64,000 bases of DNA from Antedon bifida (Eukaryota > Echinodermata > Crinoidea > Comatulida > Antedonidae). The notes beneath the pieces are model-generated. The model saw only the letters and a list, made by a program, of their open reading frames with translations, ran no database searches and was not told the DNA's origin. The position numbers and the translations under genes are program-made. Where the stretch lies: NCBI GenBank assembly GCA_963402885.1, contig OY727094.1, positions 26,104,501-26,168,500 on the forward strand, given 5' to 3'. Shown here piece by piece: positions 9,830 to 22,199 of this stretch; position 1 is the first letter of the stretch, and every line of letters begins with the position of its first letter.

Positions 9830-11114
9830 CGACGTAAGCATAGTGCTGCAGACATATATTCAACATAGTTTTCTGCTTTTTACATCGCAACAGTGATAAT
9901 TCAACAACTCGCAAGATGGAGATGAGAAGAGTTTTTTTAACCAAGAAAAAAATCACATAATCACATCTCATGAAATCATTTTTAGTTTATATAATTTCTT
10001 TTATTCAAATGATCACTTTGACAATGTTTTTGATAAAATGTTATCTTCAATATTGCACAAAGTATCAATAATAATTTATTATGTTTAGATATTTGTTTGA
10101 TAATGCATCCCATGAATACGTTGCATTAAGTAAACGTTACACGATTCATTGAAAAAAAAAAAAAATGTAATAACTGGTGTTCACCACAGCTAGTGTGAAC
10201 AGCACTCAAGGATTTTGTTCAGGCAGACTATTTTGTCTTTTTTTGGTTTTGGTCTCAGCTACAGTATTTTCTTTCATATGTATACCAAGTGATCTTTACC
10301 ATTTTTCTATTACCTTGATCCTTAATAAAAATCCTGCCTACTGTTTGCAAGTGTAATCGAATCAAGACTGTAAAAGCAGCATAAATAAAAGATTAATTCT
10401 TGAAACTTGTTGAATTGCATATTTCTATAGACTCTGAATAAAGATACTTTTTCTTGCTTTTCAACTATAATAAGCTCTCTGTCGCTAATTTAAAAAATCC
10501 TACCTTTCAATATAGTAATATGCAAATCAGATATTGGTTGAGTGGCAAACATTAATAATAGAGTGGCCATACTAAAGTATTCATCCTATTCAAACAATCT
10601 GATAACCATCAATATGATGTAAAAGTGAATAAAACATTAATTTATCACCAAACAAGACGTCCGTCAATCTCATGCATTCCATATTCAATTCAGTGAATCA
10701 CTGGATAAATTATGTCCGACTGCAAAATATGAAACTATAAATTAAACATCGTAGCAAACTGTAACATTGCATTTGTGACTAACCAATGCCAATCACAAAT
10801 GCTAATGATAACTTTTTTTGCTAAAAATGTAAATTTCAAACTATGCTGATCAGTCTCCAAATATGTTGCCATTTAAGTCCATTAGACAACACGTTAATTT
10901 CTTAGTTGTTATTGATATTTTGTGGCTGTACAAAAACAAAGTTTGGTAAAAGGTCACTGACCTTGGTCATGTCTACATAGGAGAGTACTCCATGTAAATA
11001 CCATGATTTCAATACACTAACTTTGCAATATCTCTAGGCCTCCATCAGCTGTGCAATTTAATCTTGGACGGCAGTCTTCTAACCATCAAACCTACTATTT
11101 ATCGGTCGTCCATG
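9830..11114. other. Spacer and probable 3' untranslated region of ATAD3
   Basis: It lies past the ATAD3 stop codon on the minus strand. AT-rich, with an A-run at 10150-10164. No exon or inverted-repeat element is clear. I could not pick one poly(A) signal. Confidence 0.35.
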
Positions 11115-14100
11115 TTAAGCTTTTGTCTGCCGTATTTTCTCCCATTTAGATTCCTCGTTGTCGTGCCATTCAACCTTCTGTGCGTGTTGTTTTACAGCTT
11201 CCTCTACACGCGCGTCTATCATCTCCGATGTTAACGTACCATTCTCTGAGGCAAAACCACTAGCCTAGATAATAAAAATAAAATAAAATGTTTAATTTGT
11301 TTCCTATTTAGAATGTGCTGAATGTTCTCCACACTGTATCTCCACTTATGGTAATAATCCACTATCATAAGCAACTTCTTTAATACAGTGTCACATGTGT
11401 GTCATATGTGTATCACATGTGGCACCTGTATCGTGGAAGGTTAGGTTAAGGGTTAGTTTAGGGCATATGATACAGGCGTAACATATGATGCTGTATTACA
11501 GAAGTTGGCTATGACACTGGTCAGTACCAATGCAAGAATCAGCTGGACATGCAGAGGAATAAATATTCTAAAACATACAGAACAAAATCAAAGTGTTGGC
11601 ATCATACCTGCCAAGCAACAGCAAGCTTAGAAATCTCACGTCCAGACAGACCCCTAGTAACGTTAGCAATTTCAGAACATTTGACACTGAAATCCATTTC
11701 ACCAAGCTTTAAACGTCTGAAAAGAAAACAAATTGGAAAGAATTTCAATGAAATAATAATTTGAAAATAATAAGAAAACCCAAAACTAAACACAGTACTG
11801 TATTATTTCATATGATTTTGCAATAAAACAAGTAGTTTTAATACTAAGATATATTAAAACACACCTTAAAAAAAAAATGGAACATTCCAGACTCCCGAGT
11901 ATAAATTACATATTTTAGTAAGTGTGTGTTATGTTTTCATACTACGAAATGAGAGTCTTAAGCCTAGCCTATTCGAGGAAACTCCGAGTTTGGCAAGAAA
12001 GTTGTCCAGAAGTTAAGGAGGTGCAACTTTTTGACAAACTAGTTTTCTGAGGTTTATTAAATTCATGAACATAATTATGAATGAAGAATGTTATTTTTAT
12101 AAAACTATAACTCACTTTTTACCCTCTGATGCTGGTTTTAGTACAAAACGATCAAAGTACAGTCGAACCATACGCTCACGTTCCTCAAGGTCTGGTAATC
12201 TAAATTCAACCATTTCATCTAATCTGTCATTTATTGCCCAGTCAAACTGTTCTGGCTGATTACTAGCAAGTACTAACATAAATCTGAAACAATAAACACA
12301 ACATTATGAAAGCTTCAACGTTCATAGTTAGGGCGCATTTACGAAAGTTCTGGGACGTCCCATAAGAATAATTTTGAATAGGCAATTTTGTAGTTTTAAC
12401 AAAGTTAAACTTCCGTAGAAAAAAAAACCAGAAAAAATAATGTTTTCAAAAACGGTAAAATCCAACCAGAAACCCACTGTCTGGCAGCCAATTTGACTAT
12501 TTTTTCGCTTTAAATTACAGTTTTTTCAAGTAAATAATAATAACAATTTTCAAATCCAATTTTTGGTCAAAGTGAATAAATTATGTGACATTAAAATGTC
12601 ATTTTCAACAACAAAATTGTTTTTATTTTTCAGGGGGACAATACATCTTGAATCAGTCTTTAGTAAGTTTTAATGTCTGTCTGGATTTAGTGGGTGTAAC
12701 TAAGTATAAAATATTCAAATATAGATATTTAAAAAGATCTAAGTTAATAATACATACTTGTTTGATTGTTCTCCAGTTCTGTAGAGAAATGCATTTAATG
12801 TCGCTCGTAAATCTTCACTAATAACTTCCTAAAGAAAAGCAAAAGATAAACAGACTGTTAAGTTATTGTTACAATAATAAATAGTTAATCAAAGGCAAGC
12901 AAAATAGGGAGTCTTCTATTATTGCTACAATGATAAATAGTTAATCAAAGGCAAGCAAACTAGGGAGTCTTCTATTATTGCTACAATGATAAATAGTTAA
13001 TCAAAGGCAAGCAAACTAGGGAGTCTTCTATTATTGCTACAATGATAAATGGTTAATCAAAGGCAAGCAAACTAGGGAGTCTTCTATTATTCCTACAATG
13101 ATAAATAGTTAATAAAAAGCAAGCAATCTAGGGAGTCTTTTTGAGGATTTCATTGATTGATTTCTTGTCAAGTTTTGCAGCCTCCATTAATTTAAATCAG
13201 TTTCAGATTTATTTCACACAAAAATATAACACAGTAAATACATTTTTTTTTATAAATAATAAAATGTGTGTGGAGATTGCATAAGCCAAATTGGCTTTAG
13301 GTCTGAACCTCCAAATAAAACAAATATATAAATAAGTAGAAAAACATTTTGAATGTCTGAAAAAAACTATGTTTTATACGGAGCCTGTCCGACACTATTA
13401 TATAACTCCCTGAATTCAACAATGCTAATTGCATAAACACACCCTGCATAATACTTAATTGTGCCTTATTTTATTGTGAATTATTTCTTTGTATCATGAA
13501 TATTCATTTTGTATGTTAATAATACACTTCTACATACCATGCTTCTTTTTCTAAGAAATGCGTCAGCCTCATCTACAAATAGGAGAACTCTGGAGAAAAA
13601 GAAAGAAATACACCATTGTTAGTTTCATTTCATCCAATATAATAAAAAAGGATATATCAAATCTACTACATATAGCTTCATAACATTCATGCTTGGATTA
13701 AACAGTCAAATTAAGTTTAGAACAAATATCTTGATACTATGAATTGCATATTAAAAGAAAATGTTGTGCTTAAAATAAGTAAAGAAGTATTGTCCAACCT
13801 TGATTTAGATTTTATTTTCTTTAAATTGAGCATTATAATTTTCTAGAAATTGCACGCATGATTGATTGAAGTAGTATTGTATTCATAAGTAGAATAAAAT
13901 CAACACAAATAAAATGTGTTTTTCAATTGACACTGTCCTTTGGCAACAAACATTTTTTTTGGCCTAATAGACTGAACTACGGTATTATATTTTATTTATT
14001 TATTTATTCGGTATAACAAAAAAATCACAACAATCCCAGCGGATTGTGATTTACAAACAATAAAAAAGCAAGTAAACAATCTTAATTACATATGAACGGG

Positions 14101-17100
14101 AGCACCTAAAAAAAAACAACACAAAAAACAATAGAAAAATATTACAAATATAAAATTTTATACAAATATATACTATTATCAAAATTTAAATTTTAAAATA
14201 TTATATGCAATTTATAGTAAAATTATTATAGTTATAATTATTTTTGTTAAATATATATATACAATTTCACAAGATTAAAGAAGGGGTTAAAATATTTCAA
14301 TTGTCTATTATTTATTATTTAGCTGGTATAAAAATTATATTTATATTTAGTTTATTGTTTTTTTATGGCGTTCAGTTTGGTAACTAAGAATGGAATTGTA
14401 CTTTTTTGGTAGTGAGATGTTTTGCATTTGGGAATCCTTAAGTTTTCGGCGTTACGTAGTTTCATTTTTTCCCCAGTATTATTGAATATTTAAAATGTTT
14501 CCACGTAGAGAAATAGTCCAAATTCAACAAGTGCTAAAGCGAATATTAGCATCTAAACAGATTAATGAATAATTTATTTCTAAAACTGACCCTCGTCGAC
14601 TTGTTGAGGCCCAATCAAAAACCTTGTGCATAGCAGTTACACCTTCACGCCCCATGGGGGCGACATCACCTCCTGTCATTATGGCAAAGTCCATTCCTGA
14701 CGTTATTGCTAGTTTCTGTTGAAAATAGAATATTTAATTAAAAACAGTTATTAATGAGGGATTCAGTGGTGGTTATTAAATAGGCACATTATCGATTTCA
14801 ACCAAATATTTTCCTTCTTTTTGTGCAACTCTATTTTTTGGTCCTCACATTGATTTACAATAACAGAGCAACAAATTAGCTTTCTGCCTCAAATTAATTG
14901 TTCAAAATTAGTGGAGTTGAGACACCGCTAAATTATGATACTCAGAATTCATTTTAATTGCTATTGCCAAAATCAGAAAAGAGGTGCCTATCATTATTAT
15001 TACTGAGGGGAGCTAAATACAAAATGTAAGCAAACTGACCTTAGCAAACAGTGTTTTACCAGTCCCTGGTGGGCCATGCATTAATATATTCCTATATAAA
15101 CCTTTATTTGCTTTTGTGTTTCTTGTTGCTATGGCGATTTCTCTAAGTTTCTCTTCCAGTGTTGGCTGAAATTAATCATAATAAAATATGTATAAAGCTC
15201 TGTAAAATATGGTAGTGATATGACATCATCCTGGGGCGGATCCAGACATTTTTGAGAGGGGGGGTCCGCCGATAAAAAGGGCACATCAGATATTGAGTAT
15301 TTGAGCCACAGCCCCCCCATGGTGGGGGTTGTGGCGAAGCGAATTTTGTTACAGGACACACTTAGATGGCCGGAAATGGCACTCTCGCACGCAAAATCCA
15401 TGATAAATGGCACCTTTCTAGTTCGCCGGAAATGACACTTATTAGCAGGGTATAACGATGCAAAATTAAAAGTTGTTATTTTTCAACCAATTTAAACATT
15501 ATCTGTTGGTATTTTGTTTCAATATTCCAATAAAGAAAGAATTACGAAAATCTGACTTGTAGTTTTCGAAATATAGGTCTAAAACATTGCCGAAAATGAT
15601 CGTTTTTAGCCACGAACGTTGTAAACAAATTGCGCCATTTTTCGCTAAAATAATTACATATAATTACGTTTTATAGTAATTTCTTTTATATATCAACATT
15701 GGAAATATCAATAAAATATGTTATTAAATGTTTATAAAATATATAGAGTTGTTTATTTAACGGAATTCGTACAAATTCATTGCTCTAAATTTGTGTAGTA
15801 CCGTTCAGTACAGAGAGATCACATGACTTCTTGGTACACGCGAGAGAAAACATTCCGCTGTGGGTGATTCGCGTCCACCAATCAAATAGCCAGAATCCAA
15901 AATCATTCAACCGTGAGCTCTGCCGATCGCGGGAAAGCTCAGCTTTGATTGGCTTACGATGACATCATATCACAAAATGGTGGTTTTGTAGTTGAGCCTC
16001 ACGTAATTTTCACAAATATTGTTTCAAAAATGAAATAAATGAACCTTCTTTATGGTATGTGATTTTTCTTTAAAAGATTTGAATAATAAAGGCTTCATAT
16101 CGAGAAAAAAACATTTTTTTTGGCACTTATAATAAATATTTCTCAGAGAAAAAAGCACATGGCTTCAACTTGTAGAACTATATTATCTTGGCATAGGAAG
16201 ACAAACAAATCCCAGGTCATGAGAGGCTCAACTACAAAAACAAGGTTGAATAGTCTAATTTCGATGATTTTTTAGTAAACAATCTACCGCGTATGGTCGT
16301 ACGCGCTAGATAGTACGATATTTTAACTACATTTTTTACATGTTTGGTTGGATGTAATGGAAATAAAAAATAGTTGATCTGATGGAATGATATGTAAATA
16401 AACAAATACTCAAAAGAATTATGTTTACAGTTCAATTATTTTCAGAATAATAATACATAAAAATGTGTTTACCAATGGACAAATAATCGAGTCAATGACA
16501 TAGCGCGCATGGTAACGTACGCGGAGTTGAATCGTAAAAAGTTTACATGCGCCCTCTGTAGTATGTGAAACGATCTATTTTTAGAAGTTTAAGTAGAGAT
16601 CATCACGCGTCACCACCTCTCACGATGCTCTTTGATCGGCCGCCGTAACTTAACATCGCGCTCATTGTGATAAATTTCTGTTTTTATTTTTGGGGTTAGT
16701 GTAGCCTACTCTGTGCATACTAATATACACACAAATATGTCACACAAATAAAATATTGAACCTCTAAAAAAAGGGCACCCTTAAAATTTAGGGGGGGTCC
16801 GGACCCCGTGGACCCCCCCTCTCTGGATCCGCCCCAGTCATCATGCCCATATATTTTTGTCACATAAAGTTTGATAGTGTAGACAGAGCTTAAGAATATT
16901 TAGAAATCAAATGGGCTATTGTTTAAATAAATAATTAGTACTTATTAATTAATAAGCAAGATACACAGATTTCGGCTTACTTTAAGAACTACGCCTTGAA
17001 GAGCGTCCTCTGCCTTTGTGAAGAGTCGCTTTCCAACAAGGATTGGATGCCGTAATCCCTGAAGAAAATTTATACGCGAGGTTTCACGAACCAACGATGG

Positions 17101-20100
17101 TTTCCCGAGTCTAGCCTCAATGTAGCGTGCTGCAACTCCAGTTCCCATCTTGGCAGAGTATACTCCAAAGGCTAGCAATGTCAAACCAGCTGCCTACAAA
17201 GAATAGTTTAGTATTTTGAAACCTAATATTATTATATAATATATATTAACTGCACAAAAAGGAAAAATAGGTTTCTTCATAATTTTAAGTTGGGACCTCT
17301 GCATATAAAAGCATAAAGTCTATATTATGTTGTTAACTAGCATTTAAACAGATCCTCGCCATACAAGCACCTTCAAACATAAAAACCACTCACTGTCGCA
17401 GATACTTTATCCCAATCTGAAATGAATCCCTTAAAACCATCAAATCCCAGGTCATGAGAGGCTCAACTACAAAAACAAGGTTGAATAGTCTAATTTCGAT
17501 GATTTTTTAGTAAACAATCTATCTATTATGTTGTTAACTAGCATTTAAACAGATCCTCGCCATACAAGCACCTTCAAACATAAAAACCACTCACTGTCGC
17601 AGATACTTTATCCCAATCTGAAATGAATCCCTTAAAACCATCAAATCCCAGGTCATGAGAGGCTCAACTACAAAAACAAGGTTGAATAGTCTATATACAT
17701 AAAGTCTATATTATGTTGTTAACTAGCATTTAAACAGATCCTCGCCATACAAGCACCTTCAAACATAAAAACCACTCACTGTCGCAGATACTTTATCCCA
17801 ATCTGAAATGAATCCCTTAAAACCATCTCCAATTATTGTACCAGCAGTTCTGAAAAATATGATGCATGTGAATCTTCAATTTTTGCAAAAAATACATTTT
17901 AAATTAAAAAGAAAATCATAGTTTGAATATTCATGAGTTTACCCAAAAATAATAAATAATATTTGCAGTATTAATTTTAAAAGTGTATTTTCTTAATTCT
18001 TTTCAAAAAATTAAAAATTTATTGTTCTTATTGTTTAAGACAAAAGCGCTGCTTTACTTTCTTGGACCAAGCAAAAATATGACTAAATGCGACAAACTGA
18101 GACAAGCGTATACATCTGCATTCCTTTTGCACGCCATCAGTCTTACTAATTTTAATTTGAAAAACAAAATGTAAGAAATCCTACTTCAAACCCTGCAGAA
18201 CTGTTTCTCTGTGTTCTGATGCCTTTAATCGAATCTGATCAGCTCTGATATCTTTATTTTCTCGTTCAACCTTTGCTTTCCCTCTTAATTCAGCCTCTAA
18301 TTTCGTCATTTCATTTTTATGTCTCAGCTCAGCTTCATATTCAATTGTAGCTAGGTTGAGAAAAAATTGTCAGTTTATAAGAGTCCTTCAAATGCCAAAT
18401 CTTGGGCTGGCAAATCAATTCCAGGTTGCTTACATTTAGTGTAAATGTATTTAAATGCATAAGAAGAATTTGATTTTAAAGGTAAAGTACTTTTCCTATT
18501 TTGAAAGTTAATGGTTGTCCTTTTATAGCAGTTCAAAGTCATGAAAAACCCAACAATAGGGAACTATTTGCGACGACAGACGGACACCGACCTAAGTAGA
18601 CCAGGTCAACTGATCTGTCATCGGTCGTTCGTCTGGATCTAGAAACCATAAAAACTGTGTCGAAGTGGGGAGCGAGGAAACACGTCGCAATATTCCTGCA
18701 TACAGTGGATTAACATGACATACTTTAGTTGTCAGTGAGTCGTCGCAAGAAAGCTCCTTTTTATACGAGTAAAACAATGTGCAAGATTTTTCTTTGGCTA
18801 CATATTTACATTTTACAGTAACCCCTTGGATGTGCAATATGATTTTCCAATGCAAAAACAGATTATTTTATATAAAGCAGGATATGATTATTGTTTAATT
18901 ACTTTACCTCTTCGCATATTTTCTTGTTTCTTAACAGAGTCTTCTTGACGGGCTAAATTTTCATCATTCATTCTTTTCTAAAAACCAATAAAAAAAAGCT
19001 TCATTTATTTATTTGCCTAAAAATGAATGTAATCAACCTGGTTGACATGGGCTATTGCATTGAAAGACACAAGAAAGATTTACGATGCCATACTACTAGA
19101 GACATGAATGAAATTAAAACTTTGGTGGCGAGGTGTGGGGACAATGACAGGATCTACAGAATAACCTTCAGCCTTCAATTTTTAGTTGTTGTACTGTGGT
19201 ATGTCACCCTAAAATTCCTACTGATCAAATTAAAGAAGTCATATAAACACAAATAAGGGAATGAATCCGTGCTCTATAACCGTATTTTGTGTATAGGTCA
19301 GATATTAGGGGGAAGTGCTCACAGACAACTGGTATATCCGATTTGGAGTAAAGTTTTTCCGTTCAGTACATAGTTAACAGAGTGTTTTGAGCGTTGTGTT
19401 TCCTTTAAGGTTAATTAACATCTTCCAGAATGACCACATTTTTCATTGTTTGTATACACCTTCCCTGTTTCACCTATACCATAAATATAAAAATGAAAGC
19501 ACTCAGAAACTGAGTGAAGCACTTGGCAAAATATATCAGTGAAAACTATATTCAGCTGATATTTCAGCCTATGTTAAAAGAATACAGAGGGCATGCTATT
19601 GTGACGTCACAGATAAATCAATTTTCTGAAAATCAATAGGCATGTTCTGTAAGTATACTCATTAACACCCAAATATTCTAGACGATGAAAATTGTGAACA
19701 GTACTTGGCACAATATTACAAGTAAAAGTTGGCACCAATTAAGTAATGTATTTAGCAAACCTGTTGAACAAGCTGATCATCATATCGTTTCCTTGCTAGT
19801 TGATCCTGGTACTGTGCCCTTTGCTGATGTTGCTGCGTTTCCTGACCCAGTGTCTTTCGTTTCTCTTCTTGTTGGACACGTATCTGTTCTATTTTATATT
19901 GTTCTATAGCAGTCTCATATTCCTTAATGAGTGAAAAACCAAAGATAAATATAGATTATGGAATATATTCTTTATACTACCAGACTATACTGTTCAACTT
20001 AACATTTATATACTTTTATATTGTTTTGGTTGTACTACTAAATTAAAGTTTAATTTCTTCATAAACAATGTATAATCTCTACACATTTTAAATACTGTAC

Positions 20101-20795
20101 CTTAATTTTTCCTTGTTTATCAAGGTGTGTAGATTGTTCCTGCATTTTTGCCAATTCAAGTGCTCCTTTTGCATTTCCTGTGAAAAAAAATCTTTACACA
20201 TTTTATCTAGACCCAGATAGCTTATTCAGTTTTTAATTTTATGTACCGAGAGTATAACGATTCAAAATGCACTAAATTATAAATAAAGCATTAAATTAGG
20301 CACAGTCGACCATGCGTGTAAACTAGATCATCTAACATCAGCAAGTGTCTCCCTACCTAGGAGGAGGAGAGTCTCCAACCTGTACTGATCTTCCATCCTT
20401 GCTTGTTCTTCCCCCCTGCCCCTTCTTGCTCACTTCTCGACTTCACAAGCAAATTTAATCAATTCCAGTTTGTGGATTTATCTATATTTCTAAACTATAA
20501 ATAATAACCTTCGTGACTTCAGATATTCGGTTACACGTTTCCAATAATGAATCCCTGCTTTAAACTTACCCGATTTATCAAGTTCTTTAGCAGCCTTAGC
20601 CGCACGTTCCAGGCCAGTAGGATCAAAATTTGACCAGCTACCCGCGACTTTCTTCGCCTCGTCTCCGCCTCCTTTCTTGCCATCATCGCTGCCACTTCCT
20701 CCCGGGGCACCGGGTAAGTTTAACCCTTCTGGGAGCTGAGGTAGTGAAAGATCTGATGGTGCCGGATCTTTTTTAACACCAAATAACCAAGACAT
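11115..20795 (-). CDS. ATAD3: ATAD3 mitochondrial AAA+ ATPase, complete, 14 coding exons, 594 aa
   Basis: Exons (minus): 20795-20570, 20177-20101, 19922-19761, 18977-18908, 18350-18185, 17849-17780, 17193-16981, 15165-15040, 14715-14591, 13589-13538, 12828-12758, 12283-12116, 11716-11608, 11264-11115. All junctions are GT/AG with matching phases, totalling 1785 nt. The N-terminus MSWLFG and [16 protein letters not shown] are ATAD3 signatures. A Glu/Gln/Lys-rich coiled coil covers about 85-225. A hydrophobic segment lies at 258-272 ([15 protein letters not shown]) before [17 protein letters not shown]. Walker A GPPGTGKT is at 359-366, Walker B LLFVDE at 414-419, sensor 1 ASNQ at 459-462, and DWAINDR ends at Arg473. 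Length is close to vertebrate ATAD3A. The family sits in the inner mitochondrial membrane with the ATPase in the matrix, acting in cristae and nucleoid organisation. Intron 6 carries two extra partial copies of exon 6; introns 4, 6, 7 and 10 hold repeats. Confidence 0.96.
12864..13140. repeat. 56-bp minisatellite, five copies, in ATAD3 intron 10
   Basis: Units beginning AATAGTTAATCAAAGGCAAG start at 12880, 12936, 12992, 13048 (AATGG variant) and 13104, an exact 56-bp period. The last unit is more diverged. The array starts about 35 bases upstream of the exon 11 acceptor in the transcript. Confidence 0.95.
13980..14160. repeat. Possible retroelement 3' tail with TTTATTTATT run
   Basis: A TTTATTTATTTATT run is followed by ACAATCCCAGCGGATTGTGATTTAC, which holds a short inverted repeat (ACAATCC/GGATTGT), in ATAD3 intron 9. 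Similar T/TTTA-rich joins occur near 31340 and 41400. They may be 3' ends of truncated LINE-like elements; no coding part is present. Confidence 0.25.
15194..16886. mobile_element. MITE of the TCTGTCTACAC family, split by a nested element
   Basis: The left part (15194-15230) starts AAGCTCTGTA and runs GGTAGTGATATGACATCATC. The right part (16838-16886) runs TCATCATGCCCATAT and ends GATAGTGTAGACAGAGCTT. Together they match the intact copy at 46219-46387. The element at 15231-16837 interrupts it. Confidence 0.9.
15231..16837. mobile_element. 1.6-kb inverted-repeat DNA element nested in a MITE
   Basis: The ends are CTGGGGCGGATCCAGA and its complement. TCATC is duplicated on both sides (15226-15230 and 16838-16842). 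The uninterrupted sequence GACATCATCATG in the related MITE at 46219-46387 is the empty site, which supports a 5-bp duplication. The subterminal regions are G-runs on the left and C-runs on the right. An internal inverted repeat links GTAGTTGAGCCTCACG (about 15990) with GAGGCTCAACTAC (about 16221). No long coding frame remains, so it is non-autonomous. It lies in ATAD3 intron 7. Superfamily uncertain. Confidence 0.88.
17312..17826. repeat. Three copies of a ~125-bp unit containing half of ATAD3 exon 6
   Basis: Copies lie at about 17312-17440, 17524-17640 and 17698-17826 and look identical by eye over most of their length. Each holds intron sequence plus the 3' 47 bases of exon 6 with its splice donor. 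Only the third continues into the rest of exon 6 (to 17849). The first two instead join sequence also found at 16209-16285, inside the nested transposon. Either a recent rearrangement or an assembly error. Confidence 0.9.
17441..17521. repeat. Transposon-interior segment copied into ATAD3 intron 6
   Basis: Starting AAATCCCAGGTCATGAGAGG and ending TTTTAGTAAACAATCT, it matches 16207-16285 over about 80 bases. A shorter copy of the same segment is at 17641-17692. It marks the junctions between the duplicated half-exon units. Confidence 0.9.
18567..18748. mobile_element. MITE with TTTGCGACGA ends, in ATAD3 intron 4
   Basis: The left end TTTGCGACGACAGACGG pairs with the right end GAGTCGTCGCAA. 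It contains TCTAGAAACCATAAA, the complement of a word in the 7888-8047 copy (GGTTTCTAG). Same family as 7888-8047 and the fragment at 30892. Confidence 0.7.
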
Positions 20796-21910
20796 CGTTA
20801 TTTAGATATTTTTTACTCCAATTAATACACAAAATTTCTTTCGAAAACTTCCCAAATGTCCCGTGCCGCAAGTGTTTTTCTGCTGATGTAACACACGTGG
20901 TTTGAAATAATGATAGAGGGCGTAAACGCATTCTGACAGCAGCACAGTATCAAACTCATTTTAAAGGGTAGCTCGGGGTTAACATTTTTATTTGTTGTAA
21001 AAACCACTGTGGGGTTAATTATTGTTACAAAGATTTATAGAATATAAACCTTTGCAACAACTTTTATTATAACCCCACACAGTAAAAACAGAATGAGTGT
21101 CATGAATTAAGTCCATCTTAAGCGCGTACATATGGAGGAAAAAATAAATAATTTATTATTTCCTCCATGGTATATTTAATTGAATAGTTATTCACGTTAA
21201 CCAAACAATTATTTACCCGAAAAAATGTAATTTAAAGCAAAAAATACTTAAATTGTCTGTCAGACAATGGTTTTGGGTTATAAATAAACGTTTATTTTCT
21301 CTTTTTATACGTGAATAAATATTTTTTTTTTGTTACAGAAGTGAATAACTTTTGTATTTGAAGTAAAATATACAACAAGAATTTATACTTTGATATGAAA
21401 CAGACTCAATTTCTGTCACTTCAGTTTATTTTATTGCTAAGGTCAAGTTGGGAGTCACTTCATCAAGCCTAGATACTTTAAGTGTGAAGTATCCTATTAC
21501 AAACAAAAACTTTACTATAGACTGTTTTGATAATAATTGAATGATTATCTGACAGCGAATTACAGTATTATAATGTTGGTCTAGATTGACAGTCAAATGG
21601 GACTCATTGTAAATACCAGAAATAATGTTTTGATTTTTTGACAGTGAATTATTATAATACTGGCCTAGGTTAACAGCAAGAACAAATTCATTATTTATTG
21701 AACAAGATTTTACAGATTATACTGTCTACATGCATCTATATAATACTGTATTATCAGCAAATTTTTTCATAGACTCTCTTCTCCCAGACGTGCTTTGGGG
21801 TTTGTAATTTTAGCATGAACTGTCCTAGTTTACAAATTCCCAAAAACGTCGGCCTCTAGAACTATAACTGTTGCTTGCTTTCAGCTTATGAATGAGTAGT
21901 CCTCTTGGGA
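20796..21910. other. ATAD3 upstream region and spacer
   Basis: Upstream of the ATAD3 start codon on the minus strand. No clear TATA box or CpG-rich promoter. No exon found. AT-rich with a T-run near 21320. Confidence 0.35.
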
Positions 21911-22190
21911 CGTCACTTGGTTACACTCAAATTTTAAAGATAAGGACTGAGTAAACGGGACCAGTGGTCCTACTCTAACTTATACTGGACGACTAAGAAG
22001 GTACCCTAGTATAATCCCACCAAGTGATTCCCAGGAACAATCCGCCGTTTTGTTTACAAAACATTTAATTTCTAATACCATTAAAAGCCATAAGTAAAAC
22101 TGAAAATGTAAAAAATACACAAACGGCGTTTCATAGCTATTGTTGGCTGGCTGACACAAGCCTAAAAATAGCAGAACATCGTAGTTGTAG
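21911..22190. repeat. Dispersed repeat with TCACTTGGT...ACCAAGTGA inverted ends (copy 1)
   Basis: GTCACTTGGTTACACTC near 21914 and CCACCAAGTGATTCC near 22018 form an inverted pair about 110 bp apart. The sequence continues with GGAACAATCCGCCGTTTT and AATACCATTAAAAGCCATAA. The same sequence recurs at 25846-26370 and in part at 23935-23990. Confidence 0.75.
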
Positions 22191-22199
22191 GCCCACATT

